Shown here: piece after piece, positions 53,108 through 62,356 of the stretch | Layout of the letters: each line of letters begins with the position of its first letter | How positions within the stretch are numbered: position 1 is the first letter of the stretch | Source: Lewinellaceae bacterium | GTDB taxonomy: Bacteria; Bacteroidota; Bacteroidia; Chitinophagales; Saprospiraceae | DNA length: 64,000 bases | Assembly (NCBI GenBank): GCA_020636135.1 | Contig: JACJYK010000001.1 | Span: 2,156,501-2,220,500 of the forward strand | Direction: 5' to 3' | Made by a program: the position numbers and the translations under genes | Notes under the pieces: generated by a model | What the model was told of the DNA's origin: nothing | Database searches by the model: none | Seen by the model: the letters and a program-made list of their open reading frames with translations, nothing else

Positions 53108-54283
53108 TTAATCCGGTAGTGCCGCCATCGCTTGCCGAATATCTTCAATCAATAGATCGGCGTCTTCAAGGCCAATGTAAAACCGGACCAGGTTCCATGG
53201 CAGAGGGCTGTCCTCACCACTCGGACCGCCATGAAAAGCACACACCGGCATGACCAGCGATTCATGTCCTCCCCAGCTGACAGCGATGAGAAAATAATTG
53301 AGACGATGAACAAAATCCTCCATTTCTGCAATGGAATTCGCCTTAAACAACACGGAGAATAATCCGGGTTGGCCCTCCATCTGCCGGACAGCCAGATCGT
53401 ATTGGGGATGCTTTGGGTGGTACGGGTAGTTTACCTGGAGCACTTTAGACTGCTGGTATAAAAAATCAACGATTTTTAACGCTGACCTATAGGATTGTTC
53501 AACCCGCAGCGGTAAAGTGCGCAGGCCTCGGATCACCAAAGCAGCATCATGCGGTGAAACAATTCCCCCTATATTCATGAACTCGGCACTGAAGATCCGT
53601 CGGATGTGTTCCTTCGAACCACAGATCGCACCCATAACCACATCGCTGTGCCCATTGAGGAATTTCGTCACCGAATGCATGGTAATATCGATGCCGAGCT
53701 CGATCGGTCTCTGATGGATAGGTGAACAACAACTGTTATCGATCATGCTGACGATACCATATTTCCGGGCTATTTGCGCACAGGCCCTAAGATCCTGCAG
53801 TTCGAAAAGCATGGTGGTGGGAGATTCGAGGTAAAGAATGGTTGTTTCAGGACGAATGGCTGCTTCCAGCTTTGCCAGATCCTTCCCATCAACAAAAGTA
53901 GTTTCTACCCCAAAACGCGGCAGGTAGTCATTAAATAACCGAGTGGTCCAGCTGTACACAGAGCCGACGGAGACGATATGTGAACCTTGCCTGACAAATG
54001 CCAATACAGCAGCTGAAACAGCAGCTATTCCACTGGCCAGGACAAGTGCATCCTCAGCGCCTTCCAGGGCAGCCAGTTTTTTGCGAAGGATCTCGGTGGT
54101 TGGGTTATTGCCCCGGGTATAGATCCGGTTGGAGAGCTCATCGGCAATGTCCTGGCGCAGGGCATCCACCGATTTGAAATAGAAGTTTGAACTTTGAATG
54201 ATCGGGGGAGAGACGGCCTGAAAATAAGCATCACGCTCTTCACCCAAATGATTCAAAATGTAACTCAGATCTTTCAGTGCCAT
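53108..54283 (-). CDS. Cys/Met metabolism PLP-dependent enzyme
   Basis: 391 residues from the ATG at 54283; longer starts would overlap the cupin gene. The fold-type I signature is clear: IYTRGNNPTTEILRKKLAALEG, D182 and the PLP lysine K207 in MHSVTKFLNGHSDV. Y110 replaces the usual YGGT loop (SVYSWT). It belongs with cystathionine gamma-synthase, cystathionine lyases and methionine gamma-lyase; which reaction it runs cannot be told from motifs. It starts 7 nt after the cupin gene and is probably co-transcribed with it. Confidence 0.85.
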   Translation of the reverse strand: MALKDLSYILNHLGEERDAYFQAVSPPIIQSSNFYFKSVDALRQDIADELSNRIYTRGNNPTTEILRKKLAALEGAEDALVLASGIAAVSAAVLAFVRQGSHIVSVGSVYSWTTRLFNDYLPRFGVETTFVDGKDLAKLEAAIRPETTILYLESPTTMLFELQDLRACAQIARKYGIVSMIDNSCCSPIHQRPIELGIDITMHSVTKFLNGHSDVVMGAICGSKEHIRRIFSAEFMNIGGIVSPHDAALVIRGLRTLPLRVEQSYRSALKIVDFLYQQSKVLQVNYPYHPKHPQYDLAVRQMEGQPGLFSVLFKANSIAEMEDFVHRLNYFLIAVSWGGHESLVMPVCAFHGGPSGEDSPLPWNLVRFYIGLEDADLLIEDIRQAMAALPD

Positions 54284-54290
54284 ATTCTGC

Positions 54291-54611
54291 TTAGCGATAA
54301 TCTTCTCGGACCGGATGAAAGACATCCAATACTTTGACCTCTGTGATGGCTTTTCCTCCATGTGGTCGATTGGAAGGTATGACCAGGATATCACCGGCTG
54401 TCAACCGGTGGGTTACCCCATCCAGTGTTAACTCCAATTCTCCCTCCATCATGTTGATCACCTGTTCATGATGATGGTGGTGGGTCGGAAGGATTGATCC
54501 TTCAGCTATTGTCCAGTAGGCCAGTGTCATGGTATCGGTATGGATGAATTTTCCTTTAAATCCGGGCATCTTTTCCACAGCTGGCAGGTCATTGAGTTCT
54601 AGCTTATCCAT
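54291..54611 (-). CDS. Small cupin-domain protein
   Basis: 106 residues from the ATG at 54611; the longer start at 54635 would overlap leuS. The single cupin has HHHHHEQVINMMEGELEL (44-61) and HRLTAGDILVIPSNRPHG (68-85), giving the metal-binding histidines and Glu. Small cupins act as sugar isomerases, dioxygenases or ligand-binding regulators; function here is unknown. It lies 10 nt after the leuS stop and 7 nt before the PLP enzyme start, forming a likely leuS-cupin-PLP operon. Confidence 0.85.
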   Translation of the reverse strand: MDKLELNDLPAVEKMPGFKGKFIHTDTMTLAYWTIAEGSILPTHHHHHEQVINMMEGELELTLDGVTHRLTAGDILVIPSNRPHGGKAITEVKVLDVFHPVREDYR

Positions 54612-54621
54612 TTTTTTCGGA

Positions 54622-57477
54622 TTAGATGACAACATTAATCATTTTATTCGGTATCACGATGATCCGACGGATGGGCTTGCCTTCCGTCCATTTTTGCACC
54701 ACTTCAAGGTCCTTAACCAGTGCCTCCACTTCTTTCTGTGGGACATCAATACCCAAGCCTAATTCTCCTCGTTTCTTGCCATTGATGCAAACCGGATAGA
54801 TGACCTCAGATTCGGTGAGGAATTGTTCGTCGTATTGAGGCAGTCCGGTAAGATGTACTGAAACGCCATCGGAGTGAGAGGCATGCAACCGGTGCCACAG
54901 TTCTTCAGCGACATGGGGAGCAAATGGTGCAATCAACCGGACCAGAGGTTCCAGGATCTGTGTGCTGTGACATTCTTCCTTCTTCAGCTCATTCACGCAG
55001 ATCATAAAGGCAGAAACACTGGTGTTGAACGAGAAGCGCTCGACATCTTCCCGTACTTTCTTAATGGTTTGGTGGAGTACCTTTAAAGCCGATTCACTGG
55101 GTTGGCTCTGGTCTGCAGACCAGTTTCCTTGTTCGTCTTCAAACAGGCTCCAAAACCGGCGGAGGAATTTAAAAACACCATCAATGCCCTTCGTATCCCA
55201 TGGCTTGGCCTGCTGAATGGGGCCGAGAAACATCTCGTACATGCGGAAACAATCTGCTCCGTACTGTGCGACGATATCATCCGGATTAACAACATTGAAA
55301 TACCGTTTTGACATTTTACCTACCTCGGACAAGGTGAGCATTTTGAACCCTGCCGGTACTTCTTCGCCCTTCTGCCAGGATCCGGATTTGGCAACGAACC
55401 GGGCTTCAGCAAATTCCGGGCGCCATTCGATAAAGGAGACTACACCCGTACCGTCCAGATGCGAATTTGGTGACCCGTAATCGGTGACATAATCAATGTG
55501 TACCGGTATCTTGGTGAATTGTTCGTCCTCTGCATCTATCAGCTCGGCACTATAGAAAACACTGATACCATCCTCCTTTTCCTTTTTAAGGTAAATGGAT
55601 TCGATGACACCCTGGATCATGCCCTGGTTGATCAATTTGCGGAAGGGCTCAGGGGTAGGGGTGATGCCCTTGTCGAACAGGAATTTATGCCAGAACCTGG
55701 AATACATCAGGTGTCCGACGGCATGTTCTGTCCCTCCCACATAGACATCCACATCCTGCCAGTACCGGATGGCTTCCGGAGAAGCCAGCTCATGGTTGTT
55801 CTGGGCGTCCATATACCGGAGATGGTACCACGATGATCCGGCATAACCGGGCATGGTGTCCGTTTCTCTGACCTTGCCGGGAGCGAAATGTACCCAATCT
55901 TCTTTGCGGGCGAGGGGTGACTTGCCTCCCGCACCGGGTTTGAAATCTTCCAGATCCGGCAGCGTCAGGGGCAATTCATCCATCTGCAGTGCATGGGGGA
56001 CATCATCTCCATCGTAATAAATGGGGAATGGCTCACCCCAGTATCTCTGGCGGCTGAAAATGGCATCGCGTAATTTGTAATTGATTTTACGTACTCCCAG
56101 GCCCCAGCGCTCGATTTCGGCATTGACAGCCTGGATGGCATCCGGCACTTCCATGCCGGTTATGAAACCGGAATTGATGATTTTGCCCAGTTTGTCGTGT
56201 AGCGTGGCGCCCGGATAGTCACTTTTGTCAACCACATCGATGATGGGCAGCTCAAAGGTCGTGGCGAATGCCTGGTCACGTTCGTCGTCACTCGGTACGG
56301 CCATGATGGCACCGGTGCCGTAATCCTTTAACACGTATTCGCCGATCCAGATGGGTATCTGTTCATTGGTGAATGGGTTCAAGGCGTAGGATCCTGTAAA
56401 CGCTCCGGTGACTTTTTTTACTTCAGCCATGCGGTCTACCTCAGACCGGCTTGCAACATATTCCTGATATATTTTGATCGCTTCAGCCTGGTCAGGAGTG
56501 GTCAGTACCGGTACCAGGTCGTGCTCCGGTGCCAGGACCATAAAAGTGGCTCCAAAGATCGTGTCCGGACGGGTAGTGAATATTTCGATCCGGGCGTCAG
56601 AATTCTCCACTTGAAAAAACAATTGGGCACCTTCGGACCGCCCGATCCAATTCCGTTGCATGGCTTTCAGGGCATCAGACCAGTCCACCTGATCGATGTC
56701 GTTTAGGAGACGCTCTGCATAAGCCGTAATACGCAGGGACCACTGGAGCATTGGTTTCTTTTCGACGGGATAGCCTCCGCGCTCGGACACGCCGTCCTTG
56801 ACCTCATCGTTGGCAAGAACGGTGCCCAGCGCCTCACACCAGTTGACATAGGTGACTGTCCGGTAAGCAAGCCGGTAATTCATCAATGCATCACTTTGTT
56901 CGCGGGCAGTGAATTGCTTCCAGGCGTCCGCTGTGAATTCCAGCCGTTCACTGCTAAATGCCCTGATTCCGGCGGTTCCTGATGTCTCGAAATGGCGGAT
57001 CAAATCGGCAATTGGCACGGCCTTGTTGGCATCGAGATCATAATAGTGGCTGAATAATTGCAAAAAGATCCATTGGGTCCAGTGGTAAAAATCGGGCTCA
57101 CTGGTGCTTACCTCGCGACTCCAGTCGTAGTTGAAACCCAGATTTTCCAGTTGACTCCGGTACCGGCTGATGTTATCGGCGGTAGAGACTGCCGGATGGA
57201 TGCCGGTCTGTATGGCATATTGCTCTGCCGGAAGCCCAAAAGAATCGTATCCCATCGGGTGCAGAACATTGTAACCCTGCATGCGCTTGAAGCGAGCCAG
57301 GATGTCCGTGGCAATGTATCCCAGCGGGTGACCAACATGCAGTCCGGCTCCACTTGGGTAGGGAAACATGTCCAGGACATAGAATTTAGGCCGGTCACCG
57401 CCATTGGTGACCCGGTAGACCTGGTTGTCTTGCCAATATTTCTGCCATTTTTTCTCGATAGCTCCGGGCTGGTACAT
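54622..57477 (-). CDS. leuS: Leucyl-tRNA synthetase
   Basis: 951 residues from the ATG at 57477 (TTG at 57483 is in frame). The HIGH-type motif is AGLHVGHPLGY, the KMSKS-type motif is GKMSKRYFN, and the CP1 editing domain is in between (about 230-420, TTRPDTIFGATFMVLAPEH). The family-typical C-terminus includes VCINGKKRGE. It is longer than E. coli LeuS by about 90 residues, mainly in an insert near LDAEDEQFTKIPVHIDYVTDYGSPNS, which is common in Bacteroidota. Confidence 0.97.
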   Translation of the reverse strand: MYQPGAIEKKWQKYWQDNQVYRVTNGGDRPKFYVLDMFPYPSGAGLHVGHPLGYIATDILARFKRMQGYNVLHPMGYDSFGLPAEQYAIQTGIHPAVSTADNISRYRSQLENLGFNYDWSREVSTSEPDFYHWTQWIFLQLFSHYYDLDANKAVPIADLIRHFETSGTAGIRAFSSERLEFTADAWKQFTAREQSDALMNYRLAYRTVTYVNWCEALGTVLANDEVKDGVSERGGYPVEKKPMLQWSLRITAYAERLLNDIDQVDWSDALKAMQRNWIGRSEGAQLFFQVENSDARIEIFTTRPDTIFGATFMVLAPEHDLVPVLTTPDQAEAIKIYQEYVASRSEVDRMAEVKKVTGAFTGSYALNPFTNEQIPIWIGEYVLKDYGTGAIMAVPSDDERDQAFATTFELPIIDVVDKSDYPGATLHDKLGKIINSGFITGMEVPDAIQAVNAEIERWGLGVRKINYKLRDAIFSRQRYWGEPFPIYYDGDDVPHALQMDELPLTLPDLEDFKPGAGGKSPLARKEDWVHFAPGKVRETDTMPGYAGSSWYHLRYMDAQNNHELASPEAIRYWQDVDVYVGGTEHAVGHLMYSRFWHKFLFDKGITPTPEPFRKLINQGMIQGVIESIYLKKEKEDGISVFYSAELIDAEDEQFTKIPVHIDYVTDYGSPNSHLDGTGVVSFIEWRPEFAEARFVAKSGSWQKGEEVPAGFKMLTLSEVGKMSKRYFNVVNPDDIVAQYGADCFRMYEMFLGPIQQAKPWDTKGIDGVFKFLRRFWSLFEDEQGNWSADQSQPSESALKVLHQTIKKVREDVERFSFNTSVSAFMICVNELKKEECHSTQILEPLVRLIAPFAPHVAEELWHRLHASHSDGVSVHLTGLPQYDEQFLTESEVIYPVCINGKKRGELGLGIDVPQKEVEALVKDLEVVQKWTEGKPIRRIIVIPNKMINVVI

Positions 57478-57500
57478 GATCAAATTTTTGATTTGAAGCG

Positions 57501-57529
57501 CAAAATTAAGGAGAATATTGATGGATCAA
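57501..57529 (-). promoter_or_regulatory. Promoter of leuS (TTG-N18-TAATTTTG)
   Basis: On the minus strand TTG (57527-57529) and TAATTTTG (57501-57508) are 18 nt apart. The -7 box ends 23 nt before the ATG at 57477. Confidence 0.6.
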
Positions 57530-57576
57530 CTGCTTTTGGGGATCATCAATGTGTCTCTGCAAGGGTATTTCTAATA

Positions 57577-57608
57577 AGGCATCAAGTTAATAACGCAGGA
57601 AGATGCCT
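57577..57608. repeat. Short inverted repeat upstream of leuS
   Basis: AGGCATC (57577-57583) and GATGCCT (57602-57608) form a 7-bp stem with an 18-nt loop upstream of the leuS promoter. No T-run. Probably incidental. Confidence 0.25.
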
Positions 57609-57676
57609 GGTATCCAATCTTTTGCATGTTTTGTTTACATTTAAATGAGGTAAAAATCTTCTAAAAAACTCGATGG

Positions 57677-58378
57677 ATGATCAAAGTCTACAGTTTCTAC
57701 ATCCTTGCCTTTTTGCCCGTTTTGATCTATGGACAGGATGGATCGACCAATCAGGCGCAGGCCGCCATAGAGCAATTCAGACAGGGATCAGCACTGGTAA
57801 ATGCTTTTGATAACCGGTATGAGGGAGTTAAGGGCACTCCATTTTATGCAGATGAGTGGCTCCCGGGCAGATTGGAAGTTGCCGGTGCGAAAGATCTTAT
57901 TTCCGGAGTGCATTTACAGCTGGATGTTTTCAATCAGGAAATTTATGTCAGACCGGATGCGATGCATTCCTTCTTTAAAATGGAAAATGAAATCCGGTCT
58001 TTTCAATTGGTGCAAAATGGGGATACCTTGCTTTTTTATCGCGTAAATGCCGATGACATCAATCAGTCCTTGCACAAGAATTATTACCTGAAGTCTGTAT
58101 GGCAAGGCCATCATCTCGCATTATACCAGCTGCCTTTCAAGATACTGCACAAAGCGGACTACCAGGGCGCTTATGCGACCGGAGATCGGTTTGATGAATT
58201 TCAGCCCGGAGATATGTGGTTCTTGTTTGATGGCAAGGATTATCAAAAAGTAAAGCTGAACGCTAAAGCGCTGGTCAAACTATTTCCCGATCTGAAGTCC
58301 GATCTGAAAAACAGGGAGATAACCACCGAACAGGACTTCATTGATGTTCTCCAATGGATCGACTTGCAGTTGCACTGA
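57677..58378 (+). CDS. Secreted protein of unknown function
   Basis: 233 residues with a signal peptide (MIKVYSFYILAFLPVLIYGQ). The mature chain contains FYADEWLPGRLEVAGAKDLISGVHLQLDVFNQEIYVR, a strand-rich pattern, and an alpha-helical C-terminus. I do not recognise the family, though similar lengths occur as conserved Bacteroidota hypotheticals. It is divergent from leuS and convergent with the next gene. Confidence 0.7.
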   Translation: MIKVYSFYILAFLPVLIYGQDGSTNQAQAAIEQFRQGSALVNAFDNRYEGVKGTPFYADEWLPGRLEVAGAKDLISGVHLQLDVFNQEIYVRPDAMHSFFKMENEIRSFQLVQNGDTLLFYRVNADDINQSLHKNYYLKSVWQGHHLALYQLPFKILHKADYQGAYATGDRFDEFQPGDMWFLFDGKDYQKVKLNAKALVKLFPDLKSDLKNREITTEQDFIDVLQWIDLQLH

Positions 58379-58404
58379 ACCAGGCAGGGAAGCGGCTCCG
58401 GATA

Positions 58405-58998
58405 TCAGGCCCGGGGACAGGTTCGGATAGGTGATATGTTGTCGATGAGAATATTCCCGTTATGAGTATACTTTTTATCGGTATCGTAGTAAGCTTCAAA
58501 GATCAGGTAGCGGATGTTTTTCTCAGGAGTAAATTCAAAGGAGAATAGCTTCCAATCGGTATTCGTTATTGGATCGGTTTCTCCCAGCAGCTGCGCTTTC
58601 TCACAGCGCTCATTACCTCCCCACAGGCGGAATTTAATGGGCTCATTGTATCCGGCATATGCTGGAGAATAGGCCAGTTGAAGACTGATCTGATAACAAT
58701 CATCCTTTTTTAAGGTAGCTTTCAGCCGCTGGCCAATGGCTTCCCAGCTACCATTACTTCTGGTGATCAAACCTATATATGTTTCTCCGTCATAAGGTTG
58801 CAGGTAGACACCCCAAAACCCGGGCAGGATGTCGGGCGTGGTGCCTCGTTCACATTCGAGCCAACCAATCGGGGTGGTAGCATCTTTGGGTTCTCCCTCA
58901 AAGGAAGGATTGTCTAAAAGGATCTGACTGAATCCTAAATGAGTGATACAAAGGGTGCCGATCAAGCCCCAAAAACGGAGTTGGTGCGTTATCTTCAT
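58405..58998 (-). CDS. Secreted galactose-binding-like protein of unknown function
   Basis: 197 residues with a signal peptide ending GFSQ. ILLDNPSFEGEPKDATTPIGWLECERG resembles the opening strand of carbohydrate-binding jelly-roll domains, and WKLFSFEFTPEKNIRYLIFEAYYD and GNILIDNISPI are typical of their closing strands. No sorting domain follows, so it may be periplasmic or loosely surface-bound. Ligand is unknown. Confidence 0.65.
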   Translation of the reverse strand: MKITHQLRFWGLIGTLCITHLGFSQILLDNPSFEGEPKDATTPIGWLECERGTTPDILPGFWGVYLQPYDGETYIGLITRSNGSWEAIGQRLKATLKKDDCYQISLQLAYSPAYAGYNEPIKFRLWGGNERCEKAQLLGETDPITNTDWKLFSFEFTPEKNIRYLIFEAYYDTDKKYTHNGNILIDNISPIRTCPRA

Positions 58999-59114
58999 GG
59001 CGGCTAAGCTAGCTGTTTACCATTATTCAATGCAAATGCACATTGAATTATTTGTGAAGATAGACGGCCGTATAAAAAATATAATTAATAAAGCACATAT
59101 TAACAGGTATCCCG

Positions 59115-59122
59115 TACCTTTG
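59115..59122 (+). promoter_or_regulatory. Putative -7 box TACCTTTG for the DUF3098-uppP-truB cluster
   Basis: Exact TAnnTTTG match ending 17 nt before the ATG at 59140. It would serve three genes in a row. Confidence 0.45.
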
Positions 59123-59139
59123 TGCCACAATCGCAAGCA

Positions 59140-59460
59140 ATGAGTAAAAAGAAAGTAGTAACTACCACCTCTGCATCTGCTGCCAAGGAAAAAATAAAAC
59201 CTACTTCCTCAAAAGTAAGGACAACAGTCACCAGGCAAACGAACGTTGAACTCACTTTCCACAAAGAAAATTACAAATGGATGGCGATTGGGTTTGGTGT
59301 GTTGATGTTGGGTATGTTTCTTATGATGGGCGGAAGCATGCCAAGCGATGATGTATGGGAGCCAGGCCGTATCTATAGTTTTACCCGTACGGTCATTGCC
59401 CCGGTTTTCATACTGGCCGGCTTGATCATTGAGATCTATGCCATCTTCAAAGTAAAGTAA
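59140..59460 (+). CDS. DUF3098 membrane protein
   Basis: 106 residues from the ATG at 59140; a GTG at 59122 is in frame but lies in the -7 box. A basic Ser/Thr/Lys-rich N-terminus is followed by two membrane helices (about 47-65 and 84-103) joined by the short loop SMPSDDVWEPGRIYSFTR. This architecture and the position just before uppP and truB match DUF3098, restricted to Bacteroidota. Function unknown. Confidence 0.85.
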   Translation: MSKKKVVTTTSASAAKEKIKPTSSKVRTTVTRQTNVELTFHKENYKWMAIGFGVLMLGMFLMMGGSMPSDDVWEPGRIYSFTRTVIAPVFILAGLIIEIYAIFKVK

Positions 59461-59467
59461 TTTTCAA

Positions 59468-60265
59468 ATGAATCAGATTTTGGAAGCGGTAGTCCTGGGC
59501 ATTGTTCAGGGGATTACCGAGTTTCTGCCGGTGAGCAGCAGTGGCCATCTGGAAATTTTCAAGGCTATTTTTGGAGATAATCACCATGGAGAGGCTTCTT
59601 TGCTGATGACCGTCGCTTTGCATTTTGCGACGGCATTGAGTACCGTAATTGTATTCCGTAAAGATATTGCTGCAATCCTTCACGATACCTTTCTCAAGAG
59701 AGGCTGGGAAAGCAAGCGGCTTGCTGTGCTGATCATTATTTCGATGATCCCCGCAGCACTGGTAGGCATTTTATTCGAAGATCAGATTGAATCCCTCTTT
59801 ACCGGCAATTTGCTGTGGGTTGGATGCGCTTTGCTGATCACGGGCCTGTTGTTGTGGTTGTCTGACCGGATCAGCCACAGTGATCACCTCGTGGATCCGG
59901 TTCGAGCCATAGTTATTGGCATAGCTCAGGCCATCGCCATTATCCCGGGCATCTCCCGCTCAGGAGCTACCATAACGACCGCATTGTTTATGCGTACACA
60001 GCGTTACAATGCCACCCGATTTTCGTTTCTGATGGTGATCCCGCTCATTTTTGGCAAAATGGCTAAAGATCTGCTGGACGGCACACTGGAGAAAGTTGCC
60101 AGCACCGAGTGGGTACCGATGACGATTGGGTTTGTTGCCGCATTCATTACCGGCATATGGGCCTGTACATCAATGTTGAAATGGGTGCAAAATGCCAGGC
60201 TGAGATACTTTGCCTGGTATTGTTTCGTTATTGGTGCAGTAGCTATCCTGTATCATCTATTGTAA
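59468..60265 (+). CDS. uppP: Undecaprenyl-diphosphate phosphatase
   Basis: 265 residues with about eight membrane helices. The two BacA signatures are present: QGITEFLPVSSSGHLEIF and IIPGISRSGATITTALF. It recycles undecaprenyl diphosphate to the monophosphate carrier for peptidoglycan and other wall polymers. Seven nt after DUF3098 and four nt before truB. Confidence 0.96.
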   Translation: MNQILEAVVLGIVQGITEFLPVSSSGHLEIFKAIFGDNHHGEASLLMTVALHFATALSTVIVFRKDIAAILHDTFLKRGWESKRLAVLIIISMIPAALVGILFEDQIESLFTGNLLWVGCALLITGLLLWLSDRISHSDHLVDPVRAIVIGIAQAIAIIPGISRSGATITTALFMRTQRYNATRFSFLMVIPLIFGKMAKDLLDGTLEKVASTEWVPMTIGFVAAFITGIWACTSMLKWVQNARLRYFAWYCFVIGAVAILYHLL

Positions 60266-60269
60266 TATC

Positions 60270-60998
60270 ATGCAAGAAACAGTAATCGAGCCATTGGTTC
60301 CTCTAACCTTTAGTGATCTGGAAGAAGGGTGTACTCTCCTGGTGGATAAACCCCTGGACTGGACATCATTCGATGTTTGCCAGAAGATACGGTCGGTTGC
60401 GAAATACAAGTTAGGCCTTGATAAATTGAAAGTTGGACACGCCGGTACACTGGATCCGCGTGCTACCGGTCTTTTGATCATATGTCTTGGCAAACATACC
60501 AAGCGGCTCTCCGCATTTCAAAACTACAATAAGGAATATACCGGTGCTATCTTTCTTGGTGCGACGACTCCGTCTTACGATACAGAGACAACGGTAGACC
60601 GTGTCTATCCAACGGACCACATTTCTACTGAACTGCTCGAGTCAGTACGTCAACAATTCGTTGGCGCGGTGGATCAGATACCTCCAGCCTATTCCGCGAT
60701 AAAAAAGGATGGGGTAAGGGCATACCAGGCAGCCCGGAAAGGTGAACCGATGGCTCTTAAATCCCGGCTCATCACCATCCTTGAGTTTGATCTAACACGG
60801 ATTAATTTACCAGTTGTAGAATTCAGAGTGTCCTGCAGCAAAGGAACCTATATCCGGTCTCTGGCTTATGATTTTGGAAGGGCACTGAAAACAGGTGCTT
60901 ATTTAAAGTCGCTGTGCCGTACGCGGGTGGGGCCTTTTAAGCTGGAAAATGCCTGGAATTTGGAGAAATTAGTCGAGGCCATTGATAATCTTTCCTAG
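60270..60998 (+). CDS. truB: tRNA pseudouridine(55) synthase
   Basis: 242 residues. HAGTLDPRATGLLIICLGKHTK contains the catalytic Asp, and DQIPPAYSAIKKDGVRAYQAARKG and SCSKGTYIRSLAYDFG are the other conserved blocks. It modifies U55 of tRNA. Third gene of the DUF3098-uppP-truB cluster. Confidence 0.96.
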   Translation: MQETVIEPLVPLTFSDLEEGCTLLVDKPLDWTSFDVCQKIRSVAKYKLGLDKLKVGHAGTLDPRATGLLIICLGKHTKRLSAFQNYNKEYTGAIFLGATTPSYDTETTVDRVYPTDHISTELLESVRQQFVGAVDQIPPAYSAIKKDGVRAYQAARKGEPMALKSRLITILEFDLTRINLPVVEFRVSCSKGTYIRSLAYDFGRALKTGAYLKSLCRTRVGPFKLENAWNLEKLVEAIDNLS

Positions 60999-61059
60999 AT
61001 TTTAGGCGTTAACCTGATAAATATCAATCTTTATATATTCGTTTTAATTTTAATATCTA

Positions 61060-62019
61060 ATGAAAAAGGCATCCATCCTGTTGCTTGGATTATTTTGTTT
61101 TGTTCAATTTATTGCCGCACAATCCAAGCAGGATGCTACCACACAAGCTGCAGAAGTTAAACCTGAAATCAAAGACACCTGTAATCCTGCGGATGTCTGG
61201 AGTTTTAAGAAGTCCGTATCACTTTTCCTCGCTCAGAATGCATTCAGCCCCTATTTCAAGGGGGGAGGCATCAATTCCATCGCATTGGGGACGCATGATG
61301 AATTTCTGTGGGTCTACAAATGCCAGGATCGTTCCTGGGAAAATAAGTTTAACCTGAAGTACGGGATCATCAAATTAGGGGATTTTCCATTCCAGAAGAA
61401 TGAAGACCTCATTGAAATTGATTCCAAATACAACCATCAGTTTAGCAAACACCTGCGTCTGACCGGGTTGTTCAATATACAGACCCGCATCCACGACCAT
61501 TATGAGATCAAGAAAACCGGTGAAAGGGGAAAGCTGATCGGTAATTTTTTCGCTCCGGCATTTATCAACCTGGGCACCGGGTTGGATTATGTTCTCTGGA
61601 ACAAGGCTTTCTCCATTTATTATACCCCGATCAACAGTAAAATTACCATCGTCCATGACCCCGGTTTAGCCGCACAATATTTGCCGGCCGAGTTTGTAAA
61701 TCGGGGTGTACGTTATGAGCTAGGAACCCTGATCCGGGTTCAAATCAAGAAAGAGATCATGGAAAATGTGGTCTTTGAAACCATTGGGAACTTCTTTACG
61801 AATCATCTCAACAGCTTCGGCAATTTTGACGTGGATGTTGAGAACAAGCTGGATTTTAAAATCAATAAATTCCTTTCTGCCAACATCGTCACGAAGTTAG
61901 TCTATGACGAAGATATCCTCTTCGATATTGTTGATTCCGAAGGGGTGGAGACGGGAGTTAAAGGCCCGCGTACCCAGTTTCAGGAGCGATTTAATATCGG
62001 GTTGTCGCACACGTTTTAG
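61060..62019 (+). CDS. DUF3078 family outer-membrane protein
   Basis: 319 residues with a signal peptide (MKKASILLLGLFCFVQFIAAQ). WSFKKSVSLFLAQNAFSPYFKGGGINSIALGTHDEF matches the start of DUF3078, followed by a long set of amphipathic strands (KFNLKYGIIKLGDF, HLRLTGLFNIQTRI, FINLGTGLDYVLWNKAFSIYYTPI) ending in FNIGLSHTF, a terminal Phe barrel signal. Function is unknown. Confidence 0.85.
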   Translation: MKKASILLLGLFCFVQFIAAQSKQDATTQAAEVKPEIKDTCNPADVWSFKKSVSLFLAQNAFSPYFKGGGINSIALGTHDEFLWVYKCQDRSWENKFNLKYGIIKLGDFPFQKNEDLIEIDSKYNHQFSKHLRLTGLFNIQTRIHDHYEIKKTGERGKLIGNFFAPAFINLGTGLDYVLWNKAFSIYYTPINSKITIVHDPGLAAQYLPAEFVNRGVRYELGTLIRVQIKKEIMENVVFETIGNFFTNHLNSFGNFDVDVENKLDFKINKFLSANIVTKLVYDEDILFDIVDSEGVETGVKGPRTQFQERFNIGLSHTF

Positions 62020-62356
62020 GGACTCCAATTTCAATGCAGACCAACTCCCGATCTGCTACTTTTAACTGATAATATCTACTCTGGTTTACAGCATTGCGAG
62101 TAAACCGGATCCAAAAGATGAACCTTAAAATTGCATGGTTTAACACCATCTAACAGATCTTAAGCAGGATTCCTACTAAACACTCTGCCGAGCCTGCAAG
62201 ATTTAGTTAATTTTTTATGTATAAAATGTTTAAATCAAGACGGTTAAATATTTTTTTGATGGCAAATTCTATTTAACAGGTTTCCTGAACAGGTTGTTTG
62301 TTTATATTTACTATTGAATTGTACAACCTCTAATTGGAACAACTGAAATCTGAGAC
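62020..62356. other. 337-bp intergenic stretch, nothing firm
   Basis: AT-rich region between the DUF3078 gene and the repeat protein. A near-match TACTATTG at 62309-62316 lies 40 nt before the ATG at 62357 but has no correctly spaced TTG. No RNA gene or terminator was seen. Confidence 0.5.
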
